Of a stretch of 64,000 nucleotides of DNA, positions 1 to 10,192 are shown piece after piece. The stretch comes from Labrys miyagiensis (GTDB lineage: Bacteria; Pseudomonadota; Alphaproteobacteria; Rhizobiales; Labraceae). The translations under genes were made by a program, and so were the position numbers. Positions within the stretch are counted from its first letter, which is position 1. Each line of letters opens with the position of its first letter. The stretch is from contig NZ_BSPC01000058.1 in NCBI RefSeq assembly GCF_030160835.1, forward strand, positions 62,001 to 126,000, written 5' to 3'. The notes beneath the pieces are model-generated. The model was not told the origin of the DNA and searched no databases. It saw nothing but the letters and a program-made list of their open reading frames with translations.

Positions 1-820
1 CGCCTGAGGCCATCAGGTTGACGCTCTCGTTGAAATCCGACCAGAAAGCGCGGAACTGGCCGGCCTTCTTGGCTTCGATCAAGGTCGCCATCGTCAGGTC
101 GATCTCGTCCTTGGTCATGTTGCCCTTGTCGGCATATTTGTGCTTGCCGGTGGCTTCGACGACCATGGCGGCATCCATGATGCCGATCGAGGGGATGTTG
201 AGGATCGCCGCCTTACCCTTGAACTCAGGGTTGAGCAGCTCGGCCCAACTGGAGATCGGACGCTTGATCAGGTCGGGACGGATACCCAGCGTATCGGCAT
301 TGTAGGTGGTCGGGATCAGCGTGATCCATTCGGTCGGATCGGCCGAGAACTTCTTGGAATGCTGGCCTTCGAGATAGAACACCTTCTTGGGTGCTGTGCC
401 CTGGTCGCCGATCTTCTTGCCGTCGACTTCGCCCTTGGTGATCACGGTGGCGAGCTTGTCGACCAGCTTGATCTTCTTGGCGTCCATGCCCATCAGATTG
501 CCCGACGGCACCAGCTTCTTGAGGCTGAAATATTCGGTGTCGACGAGGTCGAAGGAATTCGGCTGGGTGATGATGCGCTTGGTGACGTCATCGGTATCAA
601 CAGAGACATACTGGATCTTGACGCCGGTATCCTTGAAGGCCTGGTCCGCAATGGCCGGCGCTTGGTTGGTGGCGGTCGAGAGGTAGCGCAGCGTGATCGG
701 GTCGGCGGCATGCACCGCGGGGGCTGCCAGCACGCTCGCGCCGGCAGCGGCGCCCGCCAGCGCAATGCCTCCCTTCAGGAGGTCGCGGCGCGAGAGGCCG
801 CCCTTTTGCTCTTTCTTCAT
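1..820 (-). CDS. ABC transporter periplasmic substrate-binding protein (partial, C-terminus beyond window)
   Basis: Binding protein of a PotD/spermidine-putrescine-like importer; captures an unknown solute in the periplasm. About 273 codons are visible, and the C-terminus runs off the left edge. The start ATG at 818-820 follows an AGAAGGGGA ribosome site. The N-terminus carries a twin-arginine motif (SRRDLLKG, residues 10-17) and a hydrophobic stretch ending in a VHA cleavage site near residue 38, so Tat export is likely. It lies 64 bp downstream of the ATPase gene on the same strand, separated by a hairpin. Permeases presumably follow beyond the window. The substrate is not deducible. Confidence 0.85.
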   Translation of the reverse strand, partial: MKKEQKGGLSRRDLLKGGIALAGAAAGASVLAAPAVHAADPITLRYLSTATNQAPAIADQAFKDTGVKIQYVSVDTDDVTKRIITQPNSFDLVDTEYFSLKKLVPSGNLMGMDAKKIKLVDKLATVITKGEVDGKKIGDQGTAPKKVFYLEGQHSKKFSADPTEWITLIPTTYNADTLGIRPDLIKRPISSWAELLNPEFKGKAAILNIPSIGIMDAAMVVEATGKHKYADKGNMTKDEIDLTMATLIEAKKAGQFRAFWSDFNESVNLMASG

Positions 821-865
821 CGACTATCCCCTTCTGGATCGGATTCTCTTTTGATTACGGGCCCT

Positions 866-884
866 TAGAGCGTCTTGTTTTGCT

Positions 885-887
<3 letters not shown>
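866..887. terminator. Hairpin overlapping the ATPase stop codon
   Basis: TAGAGC-N10-GCTCTA stem-loop between the ATPase and binding-protein genes; one arm contains the ATPase stop codon. There is no clear U-tract on the minus strand. It is more likely an mRNA-stabilising or partial-termination hairpin inside the operon. The same TAGAGC/GCTCTA ends recur at 61541-61581. Confidence 0.4.
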
Positions 888-1925
<1,038 letters not shown>

Positions 1926-1928
1926 TCA

Positions 1929-1944
1929 GGATTGTCGACAATCC
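1929..1944. promoter_or_regulatory. GntR-type operator 1 (perfect 16-bp palindrome)
   Basis: GGATTGTCGACAATCC is a perfect palindrome immediately upstream of the ATPase start. Its 12-bp core ATTGTCGACAAT is repeated at 2100-2111. The TTGTCGACAA shape fits operators of FadR-subfamily GntR proteins, and such a gene starts at 2254. Confidence 0.75.
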
Positions 1945-2099
1945 CTATGCATGGGCCGTGCCAAGTGAAATTGCGTGATTCTTCAACGCATTAAGATTTA
2001 CTCTGAGGCCAGTGCCAAAATATTGTACGTCGATGTGCAACATATTTGAGCAGGTTCGGCAGAAATAGCCTCATGCTGCAGTGCCACAACGTGCCTGGG

Positions 2100-2111
2100 A
2101 TTGTCGACAAT
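2100..2111. promoter_or_regulatory. GntR-type operator 2
   Basis: Second copy of ATTGTCGACAAT, about 143 bp upstream of the GntR start codon and 169 bp from operator 1 (about 16 helical turns). The 328-bp divergent intergenic region (1926-2253) holds nothing else recognisable. Joint autoregulation and repression of the transporter is an inference. Confidence 0.7.
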
Positions 2112-2253
2112 GAGTATTTGACCGTCTTGACAAATCGGCGTCGACGGGCGTGAGATGGAATACTGTGATGGTTGAACGCAACTTCAAGCTTCGGGCAACC
2201 GGCGTTCAACCTTAAAAACCATATCAATTTGCAGGTTATGGTCTGCTAAGGTC

Positions 2254-2928
2254 ATGCTCGACATCGAGTATTCTGGGCTGTCGTCCAATAAAAACTCCGG
2301 TCTTCAGACCGAGAGGGAGATTTTCGAGCGCATTCTCGGCGCCATTGCCGAACGTCGACTGCCGCCCGGCACCAAGCTCACCGAAGAAAGCCTGGTCGAT
2401 ATCTTCGGCGTCACCCGCGCGCGGGTCCGCAAGGTCCTGCTGCTGTTGTCCCAGCGCGGGCTGATCGCGCTCGAGCCCAATCGCGGCGCCTTCGTGGCCC
2501 AGCCGAGCCAGGCGGAAAGCATCGCCCTCTTCCATGCCCGCCGCGTCATCGAAAGCGAGACGGCGACGCTTGTCGCCGCCCTGCCCGAGCCGGCACGCAC
2601 GCTGGCCCTGGCGCGTCTCGACGCCCATCTCGATGAGGAGGCGCATGCCCGGGCCGCCGAGCAGCCCGGCGCCATCATCCGTCTCTCGGGCGAGTTCCAC
2701 CGCCTGGTGGCAGAGCTTGCGGGCAATCCCGTGCTGACCTCGATCATCGAGAACCTGGTCTGGCGCACGGCGCTTGCCCTCGCCACCCATGCCACCCGCC
2801 ACGACACCGACTGCTCGCCCTCCGAGCATATCGCCATCGTCGATGCCATGCGCGCGGGAGATGGTGCCATGGCGGTGCACCTGATGATGCACCACCTCGA
2901 TCATATCGTGCTATCGGTGCAGGAATAG
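2254..2928 (+). CDS. GntR family (FadR/FCD subfamily) transcriptional regulator
   Basis: Cytoplasmic DNA-binding repressor or activator of 224 aa. The winged helix spans about residues 18-82, with the recognition helix region TRARVRKVL at 54-62 and wing motif PNRGAF at 75-80. A helical FCD effector domain covers about 90-215, with His/Asp/Glu residues typical of metal- or carboxylate-binding FCD domains. It is divergent from the ABC operon, and two identical 12-bp palindromes lie in the gap. Its 3' end overlaps the convergent MmgE/PrpD gene by 18 bp. The effector is probably the transported solute or a catabolite, which is not identifiable here. Confidence 0.9.
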   Translation: MLDIEYSGLSSNKNSGLQTEREIFERILGAIAERRLPPGTKLTEESLVDIFGVTRARVRKVLLLLSQRGLIALEPNRGAFVAQPSQAESIALFHARRVIESETATLVAALPEPARTLALARLDAHLDEEAHARAAEQPGAIIRLSGEFHRLVAELAGNPVLTSIIENLVWRTALALATHATRHDTDCSPSEHIAIVDAMRAGDGAMAVHLMMHHLDHIVLSVQE

Positions 2929-4239
2929 CCGCGAAAACGCATCGAATCCGGCAATTTTGTCGGGCATGCGGGCGGCATTCCAGGCCGCCTCCGCATCATC
3001 AAGCCCCTCGGCCATGCGCAGGAACTTCGCCTTCAGGGCCGCCTCCGGCAGGGGACGGGAGGGATCGCCGAGGGCATCCGTCTTCTCGGCGGAGCGGCTT
3101 TTTCCGTTCGCAAAGCGTATCTCGATGCGGCAGGGCCGCTCGGTCGGCAGGCGGCGCGTCATGGCCGGATCCTCGATCACCTGGATGCGCTCGGCCAGGG
3201 CCCGGATGGCGGGATCACGCAGTTTCTCCGGCGCGAAGGCATCGATCCATACCGAGCCGTGCATGAGGCGCAGCGCCAGCACGAAGGGGATCGAGAAGCG
3301 GGCCCCGATCGGCGTCATCGGCCCGGTCTCCTTCAGGGCGGCGGCCGGGGCAAAGGTGGTGACACGAATGGCCTGGATCTCGAACGGATCGATGTCGCGT
3401 TCTTCCAGCATCGTCTCGATCACTTCAAGCGCGCCCTGGGTTTCGCGGCAGGAGGAGGAGAGCTTGAGGAAGGGCTGGGTGATCAGCCAGCGCTCGCCGA
3501 GCCCATCCACCAGCTTCTCATGCGAGAAGCGCGACCCGCTGACCGAGCCGAAAACCACAGCAATGCCATTGGGTTCGCCACTCATGCCGGCCTCGGCGAG
3601 ATCACAGGCGAGTAGGCCGTTCTGCGCCGCCACGCCGGCATAGATGTTGCGAATGGCGCTGCCGCGCAGGCTGGCGGTGACGCTGGTGGCAAGGCTGAGG
3701 CTCGCCGCGAGTTCGAGCGCCGTCAGGGTCGCCTCGGGCGAGAAATGGCGCAGCCGCGCCACCGCGGCCGCGGCGCCGATGACGCCCCAGGTACCGTGCG
3801 GATGCGCCGCTGGGCGCAGGCTGGTGGCCATGCCGGTGCGCGCGCCTGCCTCGTAGCCGACCAGCACGGCATTGAAGAAAGCTTCGCCCGGAAGCTCCGG
3901 CCGCACGCTCCATTCGGCGAGAGCCGCGGCGACGGCATGGATGGCCGGGTGGCCGCCGGCAGCATAATTGCCCTCGTCGAGTTCCACCGCCGTGCCGGCA
4001 AAGCCCGTCAGGAAAGCCGCCGAGGCCGCATCCGCCTTGCGCTTCCGGCCGAAGACATCCGCTTCGCCCGCATCGGCATAGCGCCGCCCGATCGCCCGCA
4101 CATCCGCCTCCCGCCAGCCGGCCAGGATGGCGCCGAGCGTATCGGCGAGCACCAGACCGGTCTGGTGGCGGATGGAAGGCGGAATGCGGTGGATGTCGGT
4201 CGACTGGACGAAGGCAGCGAGATCTTCGAAGGCGGGCAT
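2911..4239 (-). CDS. MmgE/PrpD family protein
   Basis: Protein of 442 aa with the full length of the MmgE/PrpD family (2-methylcitrate dehydratase, cis-aconitate decarboxylase and immune-responsive-gene homologues). The N-terminal helical half has the usual LADTLGAILAG and ELDEGNYAAGGHPA motifs (about residues 31-41 and 87-100). The family's Gly-His-Pro and Asp-Glu pocket is present, so lyase or dehydratase chemistry on a small carboxylic acid is plausible. Exact substrate cannot be assigned, and no prpB/prpC neighbours are present. It sits 99 bp downstream of the GH63 gene and could be the last gene of that operon. Its stop overlaps the convergent GntR gene. Confidence 0.85.
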   Translation of the reverse strand: MPAFEDLAAFVQSTDIHRIPPSIRHQTGLVLADTLGAILAGWREADVRAIGRRYADAGEADVFGRKRKADAASAAFLTGFAGTAVELDEGNYAAGGHPAIHAVAAALAEWSVRPELPGEAFFNAVLVGYEAGARTGMATSLRPAAHPHGTWGVIGAAAAVARLRHFSPEATLTALELAASLSLATSVTASLRGSAIRNIYAGVAAQNGLLACDLAEAGMSGEPNGIAVVFGSVSGSRFSHEKLVDGLGERWLITQPFLKLSSSCRETQGALEVIETMLEERDIDPFEIQAIRVTTFAPAAALKETGPMTPIGARFSIPFVLALRLMHGSVWIDAFAPEKLRDPAIRALAERIQVIEDPAMTRRLPTERPCRIEIRFANGKSRSAEKTDALGDPSRPLPEAALKAKFLRMAEGLDDAEAAWNAARMPDKIAGFDAFSRLFLHR

Positions 4240-4338
4240 GTGAAATCCGTTTCAGTGACGGACGTTCCTATGCAAGCCGTGGGCCAGATCGGAATGCTGC
4301 GGTGCGGTATATTTGGTGAAGCCTGGCGCAGCCCTCGA

Positions 4339-6582
4339 TCAGCCTCGCCTTCGAATCACGAATTCGCGCGGATCGTCGCACGGTGGCAGCACGACCAGAC
4401 TCCCCTCGTCCTTGTCGGTCAGCGCTGGGACCTCGCCGTTCAAACTCACCTCAAGGACCGATGCAGGCGGTATGGTCGGGAAAAGCAGATAGGACTCCTT
4501 GGAAATCGGCGGCAGGCGCATCGAGAATGTATTGGTTTGAAACGAGAGATGACTGATCCGTCCCCGAATATCGGTTTGCAACAGGACCGTATCGCCTTGG
4601 ATGATGCTGAGATGTCCTGCCCCATCGATCGTCAGTTGCGTCCGCCCCACCGGGCTGGCGAAGGGACCTAGAGTGGCGGCCAAGCCGTCATTCACGATCT
4701 CCCAGCCGCCCCACGGCGTGATGTCGGTGATGGCGGCGATGCCGAGCTTGGCCATCAAGGCGCCCCAGCTGTAGAAACGCTCGGTATCGGGTTGGTCGAG
4801 CGGTTCGCCCGTCTCGGCATTGTAGTTCTCGGGGCAGATGCGATCCTTTTCCCAGACGCGGCGGAACAGCGCGAAGCTGCGCTGCGCCAGCTCCGAAGCC
4901 TTCGCCTCCGCGCCCGAGCGTTTCAGACCCAGATAGACCAGATAGTTGAAGGGCGGCCAGATCCTGCCGCGCCAGTAGCTGTTGTCGGCAAAGGCCGGAT
5001 CGGCACGGCTGACGCCCGGAATGATCGGGTCGCCGCCGAAGGTAGCGGGATCGTCGAGATGGGCGAGCAGCCGTTCGATCTGTTCCTGCGTCGCGGCCCC
5101 GGCCAGCAGGGGATAGAAGCTTGTCGGAGCCAGACTGAGCACGAAGGTGCCGGAATGCAGGCGGTTTGCGAAGATGCCGCGATCAGCGTCCCACAAGCGC
5201 TCTCGGATGCACATACGCGTTGCCTCCGCGCGCGAAGTATGCTCGGCCGCCTCGCGGCCATATCCGAGTTCTGCTGCGATCAGGCCGAGCATTTCCGAGT
5301 CGAGAGCCAGCAGGCTGTTGAGCCCGATGTCCCAGCAGTCGAGCGTACGGGTATTGGGATCCCAGCTTGCTTCGTCGTGAACCGGCGAATTGTCCATGGC
5401 TGACTCGTTGCGGGCGCCGAAGGAGGTGCCCTTGTAGAGCCCGTCGCCGACATCCGAGGTCCCGAAGGAGGCGAGCCCGGACTGGGAGGGGTCGCGCTCG
5501 CGCCACCACCAGGCGTGGTTGCGGGCCAGTGCGGCATAGGAGGCCTCCAGGAAATCGCGCGAGCCGGACCTCAGATAAAGCAGCCAGGCGACGAAACTGC
5601 CGATCGGGCTCTGGCTGCGATCGACCCAGGCGTCGTTCGCGGTGAGGAGACAGGCAAGATTGCCTTCCGGCGTGGCGTTCGACAGCGCGACGGCGAAGTT
5701 CTCGCGGGCAAGCCCGGCATCGAATTCACCCGCCATGAGGGCCGCGTAGAACTGGTCGTTCAGCCAGACGCCGAAGCCGCCGAATTTACCGAGGTCCCAG
5801 TTCCGACTGATGGCTGTATAGGAGCGCTGGTTGATACCGTCCCACACCGTATTCCAGGCGACAACGTCGCGCAGCGCATCGAGCGCGACGGCCGGCGAAC
5901 TGCTGTCGGCCGGCACAGCCGGGCCATCATCGGGCAAGGCAGCCAGAGAGCTTGCCCGCTCGACGGCGATATCCTCGCGATCGGCGATGGCAAGGCCAAA
6001 ACGGTTCTCTCGCATCATCTCCAGGTTGAAGCGAAGCATCAGGACGGGCGCCGCGTCGGAAAGTGAGCCCTTGTAGAAGTAGCCGTGGGTCTCGTAGTCG
6101 GACAGGGCGTCCGCAACACTCTCGTGCCCCGTTACCTGGACCGGCGGCTCGGCGGTGACCAGCGCGACGAAGCGATGGCCGATCCGAATGATGGCTACAT
6201 TGCGGGAGGCATCGAACCGGACCGTCTCCCCGGCATCCGCCGAGAAGCAGAGATTGATCCAGAAACGCAGGCCCCACTCGCCCGAGCGGATCGTCCGCCA
6301 GGAACCGGAAAGGCAGAAGGGATCGGTCTTGCCATAGCGCCAGGCAAGCCGGGTTCCGGCGTGACTGAGATCGAGTTCCACCAGCGAAGCGTCGAGATGG
6401 TGGCGCCCGAGGCGTACGCTGTCCGGATGGTCGAACAACGTGGCCTTGCCGCTGCTGGTCGCGAATGCCAGCGGCGTCAGGCGCACGCCGAGGGGCAGGA
6501 AGACCATTTCGGCCGGCCGGCTCGACCACGTATTCCAGGCCCGGTCCAGTGGGATGTTCGTGCTCCCGGGCATGTCAGGCAA
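4339..6582 (-). CDS. GH63-like (MGH1-type) glycoside hydrolase
   Basis: Protein of 747 aa: an N-terminal beta-rich domain (about 1-230), then an (alpha/alpha)6 toroid with clan GH-G hallmarks: AWNTVWDGIN (242-251), ESAMDNSP (393-400), YWRGRIWPPFNYLVY (536-550) and PENYNAETGE (584-593), the last carrying the likely catalytic base. These match mannosylglycerate/glucosylglycerate hydrolases and GH63 glucosidases. There is no signal peptide, so it acts in the cytoplasm, presumably on an imported alpha-glycoside. It lies 48 bp downstream of the isochorismatase-like gene in a long minus-strand operon with an ABC importer and a PfkB kinase. The exact sugar is unknown. Confidence 0.8.
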   Translation of the reverse strand: MPDMPGSTNIPLDRAWNTWSSRPAEMVFLPLGVRLTPLAFATSSGKATLFDHPDSVRLGRHHLDASLVELDLSHAGTRLAWRYGKTDPFCLSGSWRTIRSGEWGLRFWINLCFSADAGETVRFDASRNVAIIRIGHRFVALVTAEPPVQVTGHESVADALSDYETHGYFYKGSLSDAAPVLMLRFNLEMMRENRFGLAIADREDIAVERASSLAALPDDGPAVPADSSSPAVALDALRDVVAWNTVWDGINQRSYTAISRNWDLGKFGGFGVWLNDQFYAALMAGEFDAGLARENFAVALSNATPEGNLACLLTANDAWVDRSQSPIGSFVAWLLYLRSGSRDFLEASYAALARNHAWWWRERDPSQSGLASFGTSDVGDGLYKGTSFGARNESAMDNSPVHDEASWDPNTRTLDCWDIGLNSLLALDSEMLGLIAAELGYGREAAEHTSRAEATRMCIRERLWDADRGIFANRLHSGTFVLSLAPTSFYPLLAGAATQEQIERLLAHLDDPATFGGDPIIPGVSRADPAFADNSYWRGRIWPPFNYLVYLGLKRSGAEAKASELAQRSFALFRRVWEKDRICPENYNAETGEPLDQPDTERFYSWGALMAKLGIAAITDITPWGGWEIVNDGLAATLGPFASPVGRTQLTIDGAGHLSIIQGDTVLLQTDIRGRISHLSFQTNTFSMRLPPISKESYLLFPTIPPASVLEVSLNGEVPALTDKDEGSLVVLPPCDDPREFVIRRRG

Positions 6583-6630
6583 CCATGAGTGCTTGGCGCC
6601 GCGGCGTCGCGACAGGGGGCAAAGCAGCGA

Positions 6631-7221
6631 TCATGCGGGGCTCCAGCTCCCGACCACATCAGCGGTCCCGGCGATGATGATCTGCTGCGGCATGCGGGGC
6701 AGGACGAGCTCCAGGGTTGCCTTGTGGGATTCGAGCGATGAACTGGTGACGGCGTCCCGCACCAGGATCACCCTGTAGCCCAGGTCCACGGCATCGAAGA
6801 CTGTCGCGAGGACGCAGATGTCGGTTTCCACGCCTGTGATGATCAGCGTATCGGCCTTGCGCGCCCTGAGCCTCTGGTCGAGGCTGTTCTCGCCGAACAG
6901 CGAATAGGTTGGTTTGTCGAAGATCTCCTCGCTTTCGGCAAGGGCCGCGAGCGGCTCGACGAGGTCGATCATGCCGGGAGCCAGATTCGCACCCGTCAGG
7001 CTGGACCAGCGGTGGTAATAGGTCTGCCAGCTTCCGGTCGCGAGGTCAGGCGTGTGCGGAACGGTGAAACGCGCGAAGATCGTATGCCCGGGCTTCCCCG
7101 CCACGATGCGGGCGATGTTGGGAACGATGTCGAACAAGGTCGGCGTATGCCATTGCGTCTCCTCGGCGAAAATACGCTGCATGTCGATGCACAGATGAAC
7201 CGCCCGCGCGCCTGTCAGCAT
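6631..7221 (-). CDS. Isochorismatase-fold cysteine hydrolase
   Basis: Cytoplasmic 196-aa hydrolase of the isochorismatase/nicotinamidase superfamily. The catalytic triad is visible as Asp13 (CIDMQ), Lys103 (FDKPTYSLF) and Cys136 (GVETDICVLAT), with the preceding cis-peptide VET motif. Members hydrolyse amides, ureas or vinyl ethers, and an amidase role on the imported compound is plausible. The start codon lies 1 nt after the ATPase stop codon, implying translational coupling. A nicotinamidase function would fit the ADP-ribosylglycohydrolase in the same operon, but this is inference. Confidence 0.85.
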   Translation of the reverse strand: MLTGARAVHLCIDMQRIFAEETQWHTPTLFDIVPNIARIVAGKPGHTIFARFTVPHTPDLATGSWQTYYHRWSSLTGANLAPGMIDLVEPLAALAESEEIFDKPTYSLFGENSLDQRLRARKADTLIITGVETDICVLATVFDAVDLGYRVILVRDAVTSSSLESHKATLELVLPRMPQQIIIAGTADVVGSWSPA

Positions 7222-7222
7222 G

Positions 7223-8278
7223 TCAGTCCGCCAGCACGATGGTGTTAGCAGGCGACCAGGCCAGCGTTACGGTCTGGCCGGCGGCAAGTTGCCTGACTTC
7301 CCGGTTCTGCGAGAGGATCTTGATCTCGGTGCCATCGGCGCCCTGCGCGAGAAACGTCGAGACGGCGCCGGCATAGATGATCTCGCGGATCGTGACCGTA
7401 TAGAGGTTCTCGCCATCGGCCGGCTTGCCCTCCTCGACCAGGCGCATTTTTTCGGGGCGAACGGCGAGTGTCACCTGCGTTCCCGGCGGCGGCAGCCTGT
7501 CGGCGGTGCGCAGGAGCGCTCCGGCAAGCTCGACGCCCTCGGTCGTCGCCTTGCCCTTGAAGAAGTTGGCATCCCCCAGGAAGGAGGCTGCAAAGCGATT
7601 GCGCGGGCGCTCATAGATGTCGAGGGGCTCGCCTTCCTGGATGATGCGCCCGCCATCGAGGATCGCCACCGTATCGGACAGCGTCAGCGCCTCTTCCTGA
7701 TCATGCGTCACGAAGATGGTGGTCAGGCCGCTCTCACGCTGGATGCGGCGCAGCTCGATCTGCATGTCCTGGCGCAGGCGCCGGTCGAGTGCCGACAGGG
7801 GTTCGTCGAGCAAAAGCACCTTGGGCTTGGTGACGATGGCGCGGGCGAGGGCAACACGCTGCTGCTGCCCGCCCGACAGCTGCTTGGGCTTGCGCTGCTC
7901 GAAGCCGGTGAGGTGCACCATCTCCAGAACCCGCGCCACTTCCTTGCGCGCCGCCTCTCCCCTGATGCCCTGACGGTTGAGTCCGAAGATGACGTTGTCA
8001 TGCACGTTCATGTGCGGAAACAGCGCGTAGGACTGAAAGACCATGCCGACCTTGCGCTGCCAGAGCGGCACGTCGGTCACGTCCTCACCGCCAAAGCGGA
8101 TCTTGCCGTCGTCGGGAGAGACGAAGCCCCCGATGATGCGCAGCAGCGTGGTCTTGCCGGAGCCGGAGGGCCCGAGCAGGCTGGTGAACTGCCCTGCCTT
8201 GAAGGAGGTGCTCACCTGGTCCAGCACGCGCAGGGAACCATATCCCTTGCTGATCGAAGCCACATCAACGCCGATCAC
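7223..8278 (-). CDS. ABC transporter ATP-binding protein (PotA-like)
   Basis: ATPase of 351 aa. Walker A GPSGSGKTT is at 36-44, signature LSGGQQQ at 134-140, Walker B LLLDEP at 155-160, and a TOBE-like regulatory domain covers about 270-345. It overlaps the upstream permease gene by 14 bp and is followed after 1 nt by the hydrolase gene, all on the minus strand. It completes a PotABCD-architecture importer with two permeases and the binding protein at 10276-11343. Confidence 0.92.
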   Translation of the reverse strand: MIGVDVASISKGYGSLRVLDQVSTSFKAGQFTSLLGPSGSGKTTLLRIIGGFVSPDDGKIRFGGEDVTDVPLWQRKVGMVFQSYALFPHMNVHDNVIFGLNRQGIRGEAARKEVARVLEMVHLTGFEQRKPKQLSGGQQQRVALARAIVTKPKVLLLDEPLSALDRRLRQDMQIELRRIQRESGLTTIFVTHDQEEALTLSDTVAILDGGRIIQEGEPLDIYERPRNRFAASFLGDANFFKGKATTEGVELAGALLRTADRLPPPGTQVTLAVRPEKMRLVEEGKPADGENLYTVTIREIIYAGAVSTFLAQGADGTEIKILSQNREVRQLAAGQTVTLAWSPANTIVLAD

Positions 8279-9047
8279 GATTGCCTCCGAGGTTGGACAA
8301 TTGGGCGAAGATCAGCACGAGCACCGCCGAAACGCCGAGGAAGATGGCCGAGATCGCATTGATCTCCGGCGTGAAGCCCTTTCGGATCGAGGTGTAGATC
8401 TCGACGGGCAAGGTGCTGACGCCCGGGGTCGCCAGGAAGTAGGAGACGACGAACTGGTCGAGCGACACCGCGAATGCAAAGAGCAACGCGGCGATGATGC
8501 TGGGCGCCAGCAGCGGCAGGGTCACCGCCCGGAAGGCATGGATTGGGGTCGAGCCGAGGCTCATGGCCGCCTCCTCGAGCTCCGCCCTCAGGGCCTGCAT
8601 GCCGGTGCCGACGATCAGCACGACATAGGGAATGGCGAGCGCGACATGGCCGATCAGCATGGCATGCAGGCCGCGTCCGATCCCCGTCCAGAAGAAGAAC
8701 ACCAGCATGGCCGTGCCGGTGATCAGCCATGGAATGGCGATCGGCGGCAGCAGCAGCACCTTGAGCAGGGACTGCCCGCGGAAGCTGCGCCGATTGAGGG
8801 CGAGAGAGGCGAGCGTGCCCACGGCGGTCGCGATGATCGAGGTCGCGAGCGCGATGAGCAGGCTGTTATAGGTCGCCGAGAGCAGCGGGCCATTCTCGGC
8901 CAGCACGCCGAACCAATGGAAGGTCGGCTCGATCGGCAGGGTGTAGAGCGGCGAGGCATTGAAGGCCATCGCCACCATCACCAGGATGGGCAGATAGAGG
9001 AAGACCAGGGTGGCGCCGAGGAAGGAACGGCCGAGTGCGATCATCAT
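8265..9047 (-). CDS. ABC transporter permease (PotC-like)
   Basis: Inner-membrane permease of 260 aa with about six hydrophobic segments and the EAA loop (EEAAMSLGSTPIHAF, followed by LPLL) that contacts the ATPase. It is the PotC/PotI-type second permease of the operon. It starts 6 bp after the first permease ends and overlaps the ATPase gene by 14 bp. Confidence 0.9.
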   Translation of the reverse strand: MMIALGRSFLGATLVFLYLPILVMVAMAFNASPLYTLPIEPTFHWFGVLAENGPLLSATYNSLLIALATSIIATAVGTLASLALNRRSFRGQSLLKVLLLPPIAIPWLITGTAMLVFFFWTGIGRGLHAMLIGHVALAIPYVVLIVGTGMQALRAELEEAAMSLGSTPIHAFRAVTLPLLAPSIIAALLFAFAVSLDQFVVSYFLATPGVSTLPVEIYTSIRKGFTPEINAISAIFLGVSAVLVLIFAQLSNLGGNRDRR

Positions 9048-9053
9048 GGCCTC

Positions 9054-9947
9054 CTACTGCGTTCCCACGCGCCCGGCGAGGACGCGCGAGGAAGCGGCGA
9101 AAATCAGGAGGACGACCGCCAGCATGGTGAAGGACAGGGCCGCGCCGAGCGGCCAGTTGAAGGCCGCCGTGAACTGATCCTCGATCACCGTGCCCATGGT
9201 GACGCCGATGCGTCCGCCCAGGATGCGCGGCTCCATGAAACTGCCGATCACCGGCACGAAGATCAGAATGGACCCCGAGATCAGTCCCGGCAGGCAGAGC
9301 GGCAACAGGATCTTCCAGAACACCACGGGCAGCCGGGCGCCGAGGCTGCGAGCGGCCTCGATGGTCGCATCCTCGATCGCGGAGGCCGAGAGATAGCAGG
9401 TCAGGATCATATAGGGCAGGTAGGCGTGGACCAGCCCGATGATGATCGCCGGGAAGCTGTAGAGCAACGAGAAGGTCGGCGCTGCCGGAAAGACCCAATG
9501 GAGGGCATAGTCGAGAATGCCGCCTTCTCGCAGCACCATCGTCCAGGAGAAGACGCGCACCAGCCCGTTGGTCCAGAAAGGCAGGATAATGAGGAGAAAC
9601 AGGATGTGCTTGGATCGCCCGGTCGTGGCCCTTGCCAGCGCCAGCGCAGCCGGCAGGCCAATCAGCGCGCACAGGCCGGTGGTCCACAGGCCGATCTCGA
9701 TCGACGTCCAGGCGACGTCGAACAGATAGGGACGCTTGATGAAGGCAAGGTAGTTGTCGATCGTATAGACCAGCGGGCGGCCCGGGATCGGCGAGCTCTT
9801 CAGAAAGCTGAAGAAGAGCATGGCGCAAAGCGGCAGGAACACGGCGAGCGTCAACCAGCCATAGGCCGGTGTCAGCAGGGCGGCGGTGGCCCAGCCGGGA
9901 CCCAGGCGTCGTCTCGGCGGTGTGGCGGTTTCGTTCGCTGTCGACAT
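9054..9947 (-). CDS. ABC transporter permease (PotB-like)
   Basis: Inner-membrane permease of 297 aa with about six transmembrane segments and an EAA loop (IEAARSLGARLPVVFWK). The start at ATG 9945-9947 gives MSTANETATPP before the first membrane helix; an upstream in-frame ATG would add 38 residues read from a repeat element and is disfavoured. It is first of the two permeases downstream of the binding-protein gene, from which it is separated by the 182-bp palindromic element. Confidence 0.88.
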   Translation of the reverse strand: MSTANETATPPRRRLGPGWATAALLTPAYGWLTLAVFLPLCAMLFFSFLKSSPIPGRPLVYTIDNYLAFIKRPYLFDVAWTSIEIGLWTTGLCALIGLPAALALARATTGRSKHILFLLIILPFWTNGLVRVFSWTMVLREGGILDYALHWVFPAAPTFSLLYSFPAIIIGLVHAYLPYMILTCYLSASAIEDATIEAARSLGARLPVVFWKILLPLCLPGLISGSILIFVPVIGSFMEPRILGGRIGVTMGTVIEDQFTAAFNWPLGAALSFTMLAVVLLIFAASSRVLAGRVGTQ

Positions 9948-10010
9948 TGCTGCGCCCTGACGCGACTGGGTTCGAGAAAAGCGTAAGTCTTGGGTATCCG
10001 GCATCGTCGC

Positions 10011-10192
10011 GCAGCCCCTCACCTCTATCCTCTCCCCGCAAGGACGGGGCGAGGGGCGCAATCGCAGAGACTTGTCAGATCGCGTCTCATCTCGCGCAAC
10101 CGTTGTGCGAGATGAGCGCTCTGCGAAAAAGGCGCTACGTCGAAGTCCCCTCTCCCCGTCCTTACGGGGAGAGGATAGAGGTGAGGGGCTGC
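10011..10192. repeat. Palindromic intergenic element with 39-bp terminal inverted repeats
   Basis: The left arm 10011-10049 and right arm 10154-10192 are inverted copies differing at one base, beginning GCAGCCCCTCACCTC. Each arm has its own small hairpin (CCCCGT/ACGGGG type). A second inverted repeat (CTCATCTCGCGCAA and partner) and a CGCAGAG/CTCTGCG pair are nested inside. It contains no gene. It lies between the binding-protein and permease genes, so it may reduce read-through to the membrane components. Confidence 0.8.

Noticed and set aside
8043-9986. 647-codon plus-strand frame opposite the permeases
   Set aside because: Antisense to two clear permease genes; rich in Gln/Arg/Glu/His as expected for a shadow frame.
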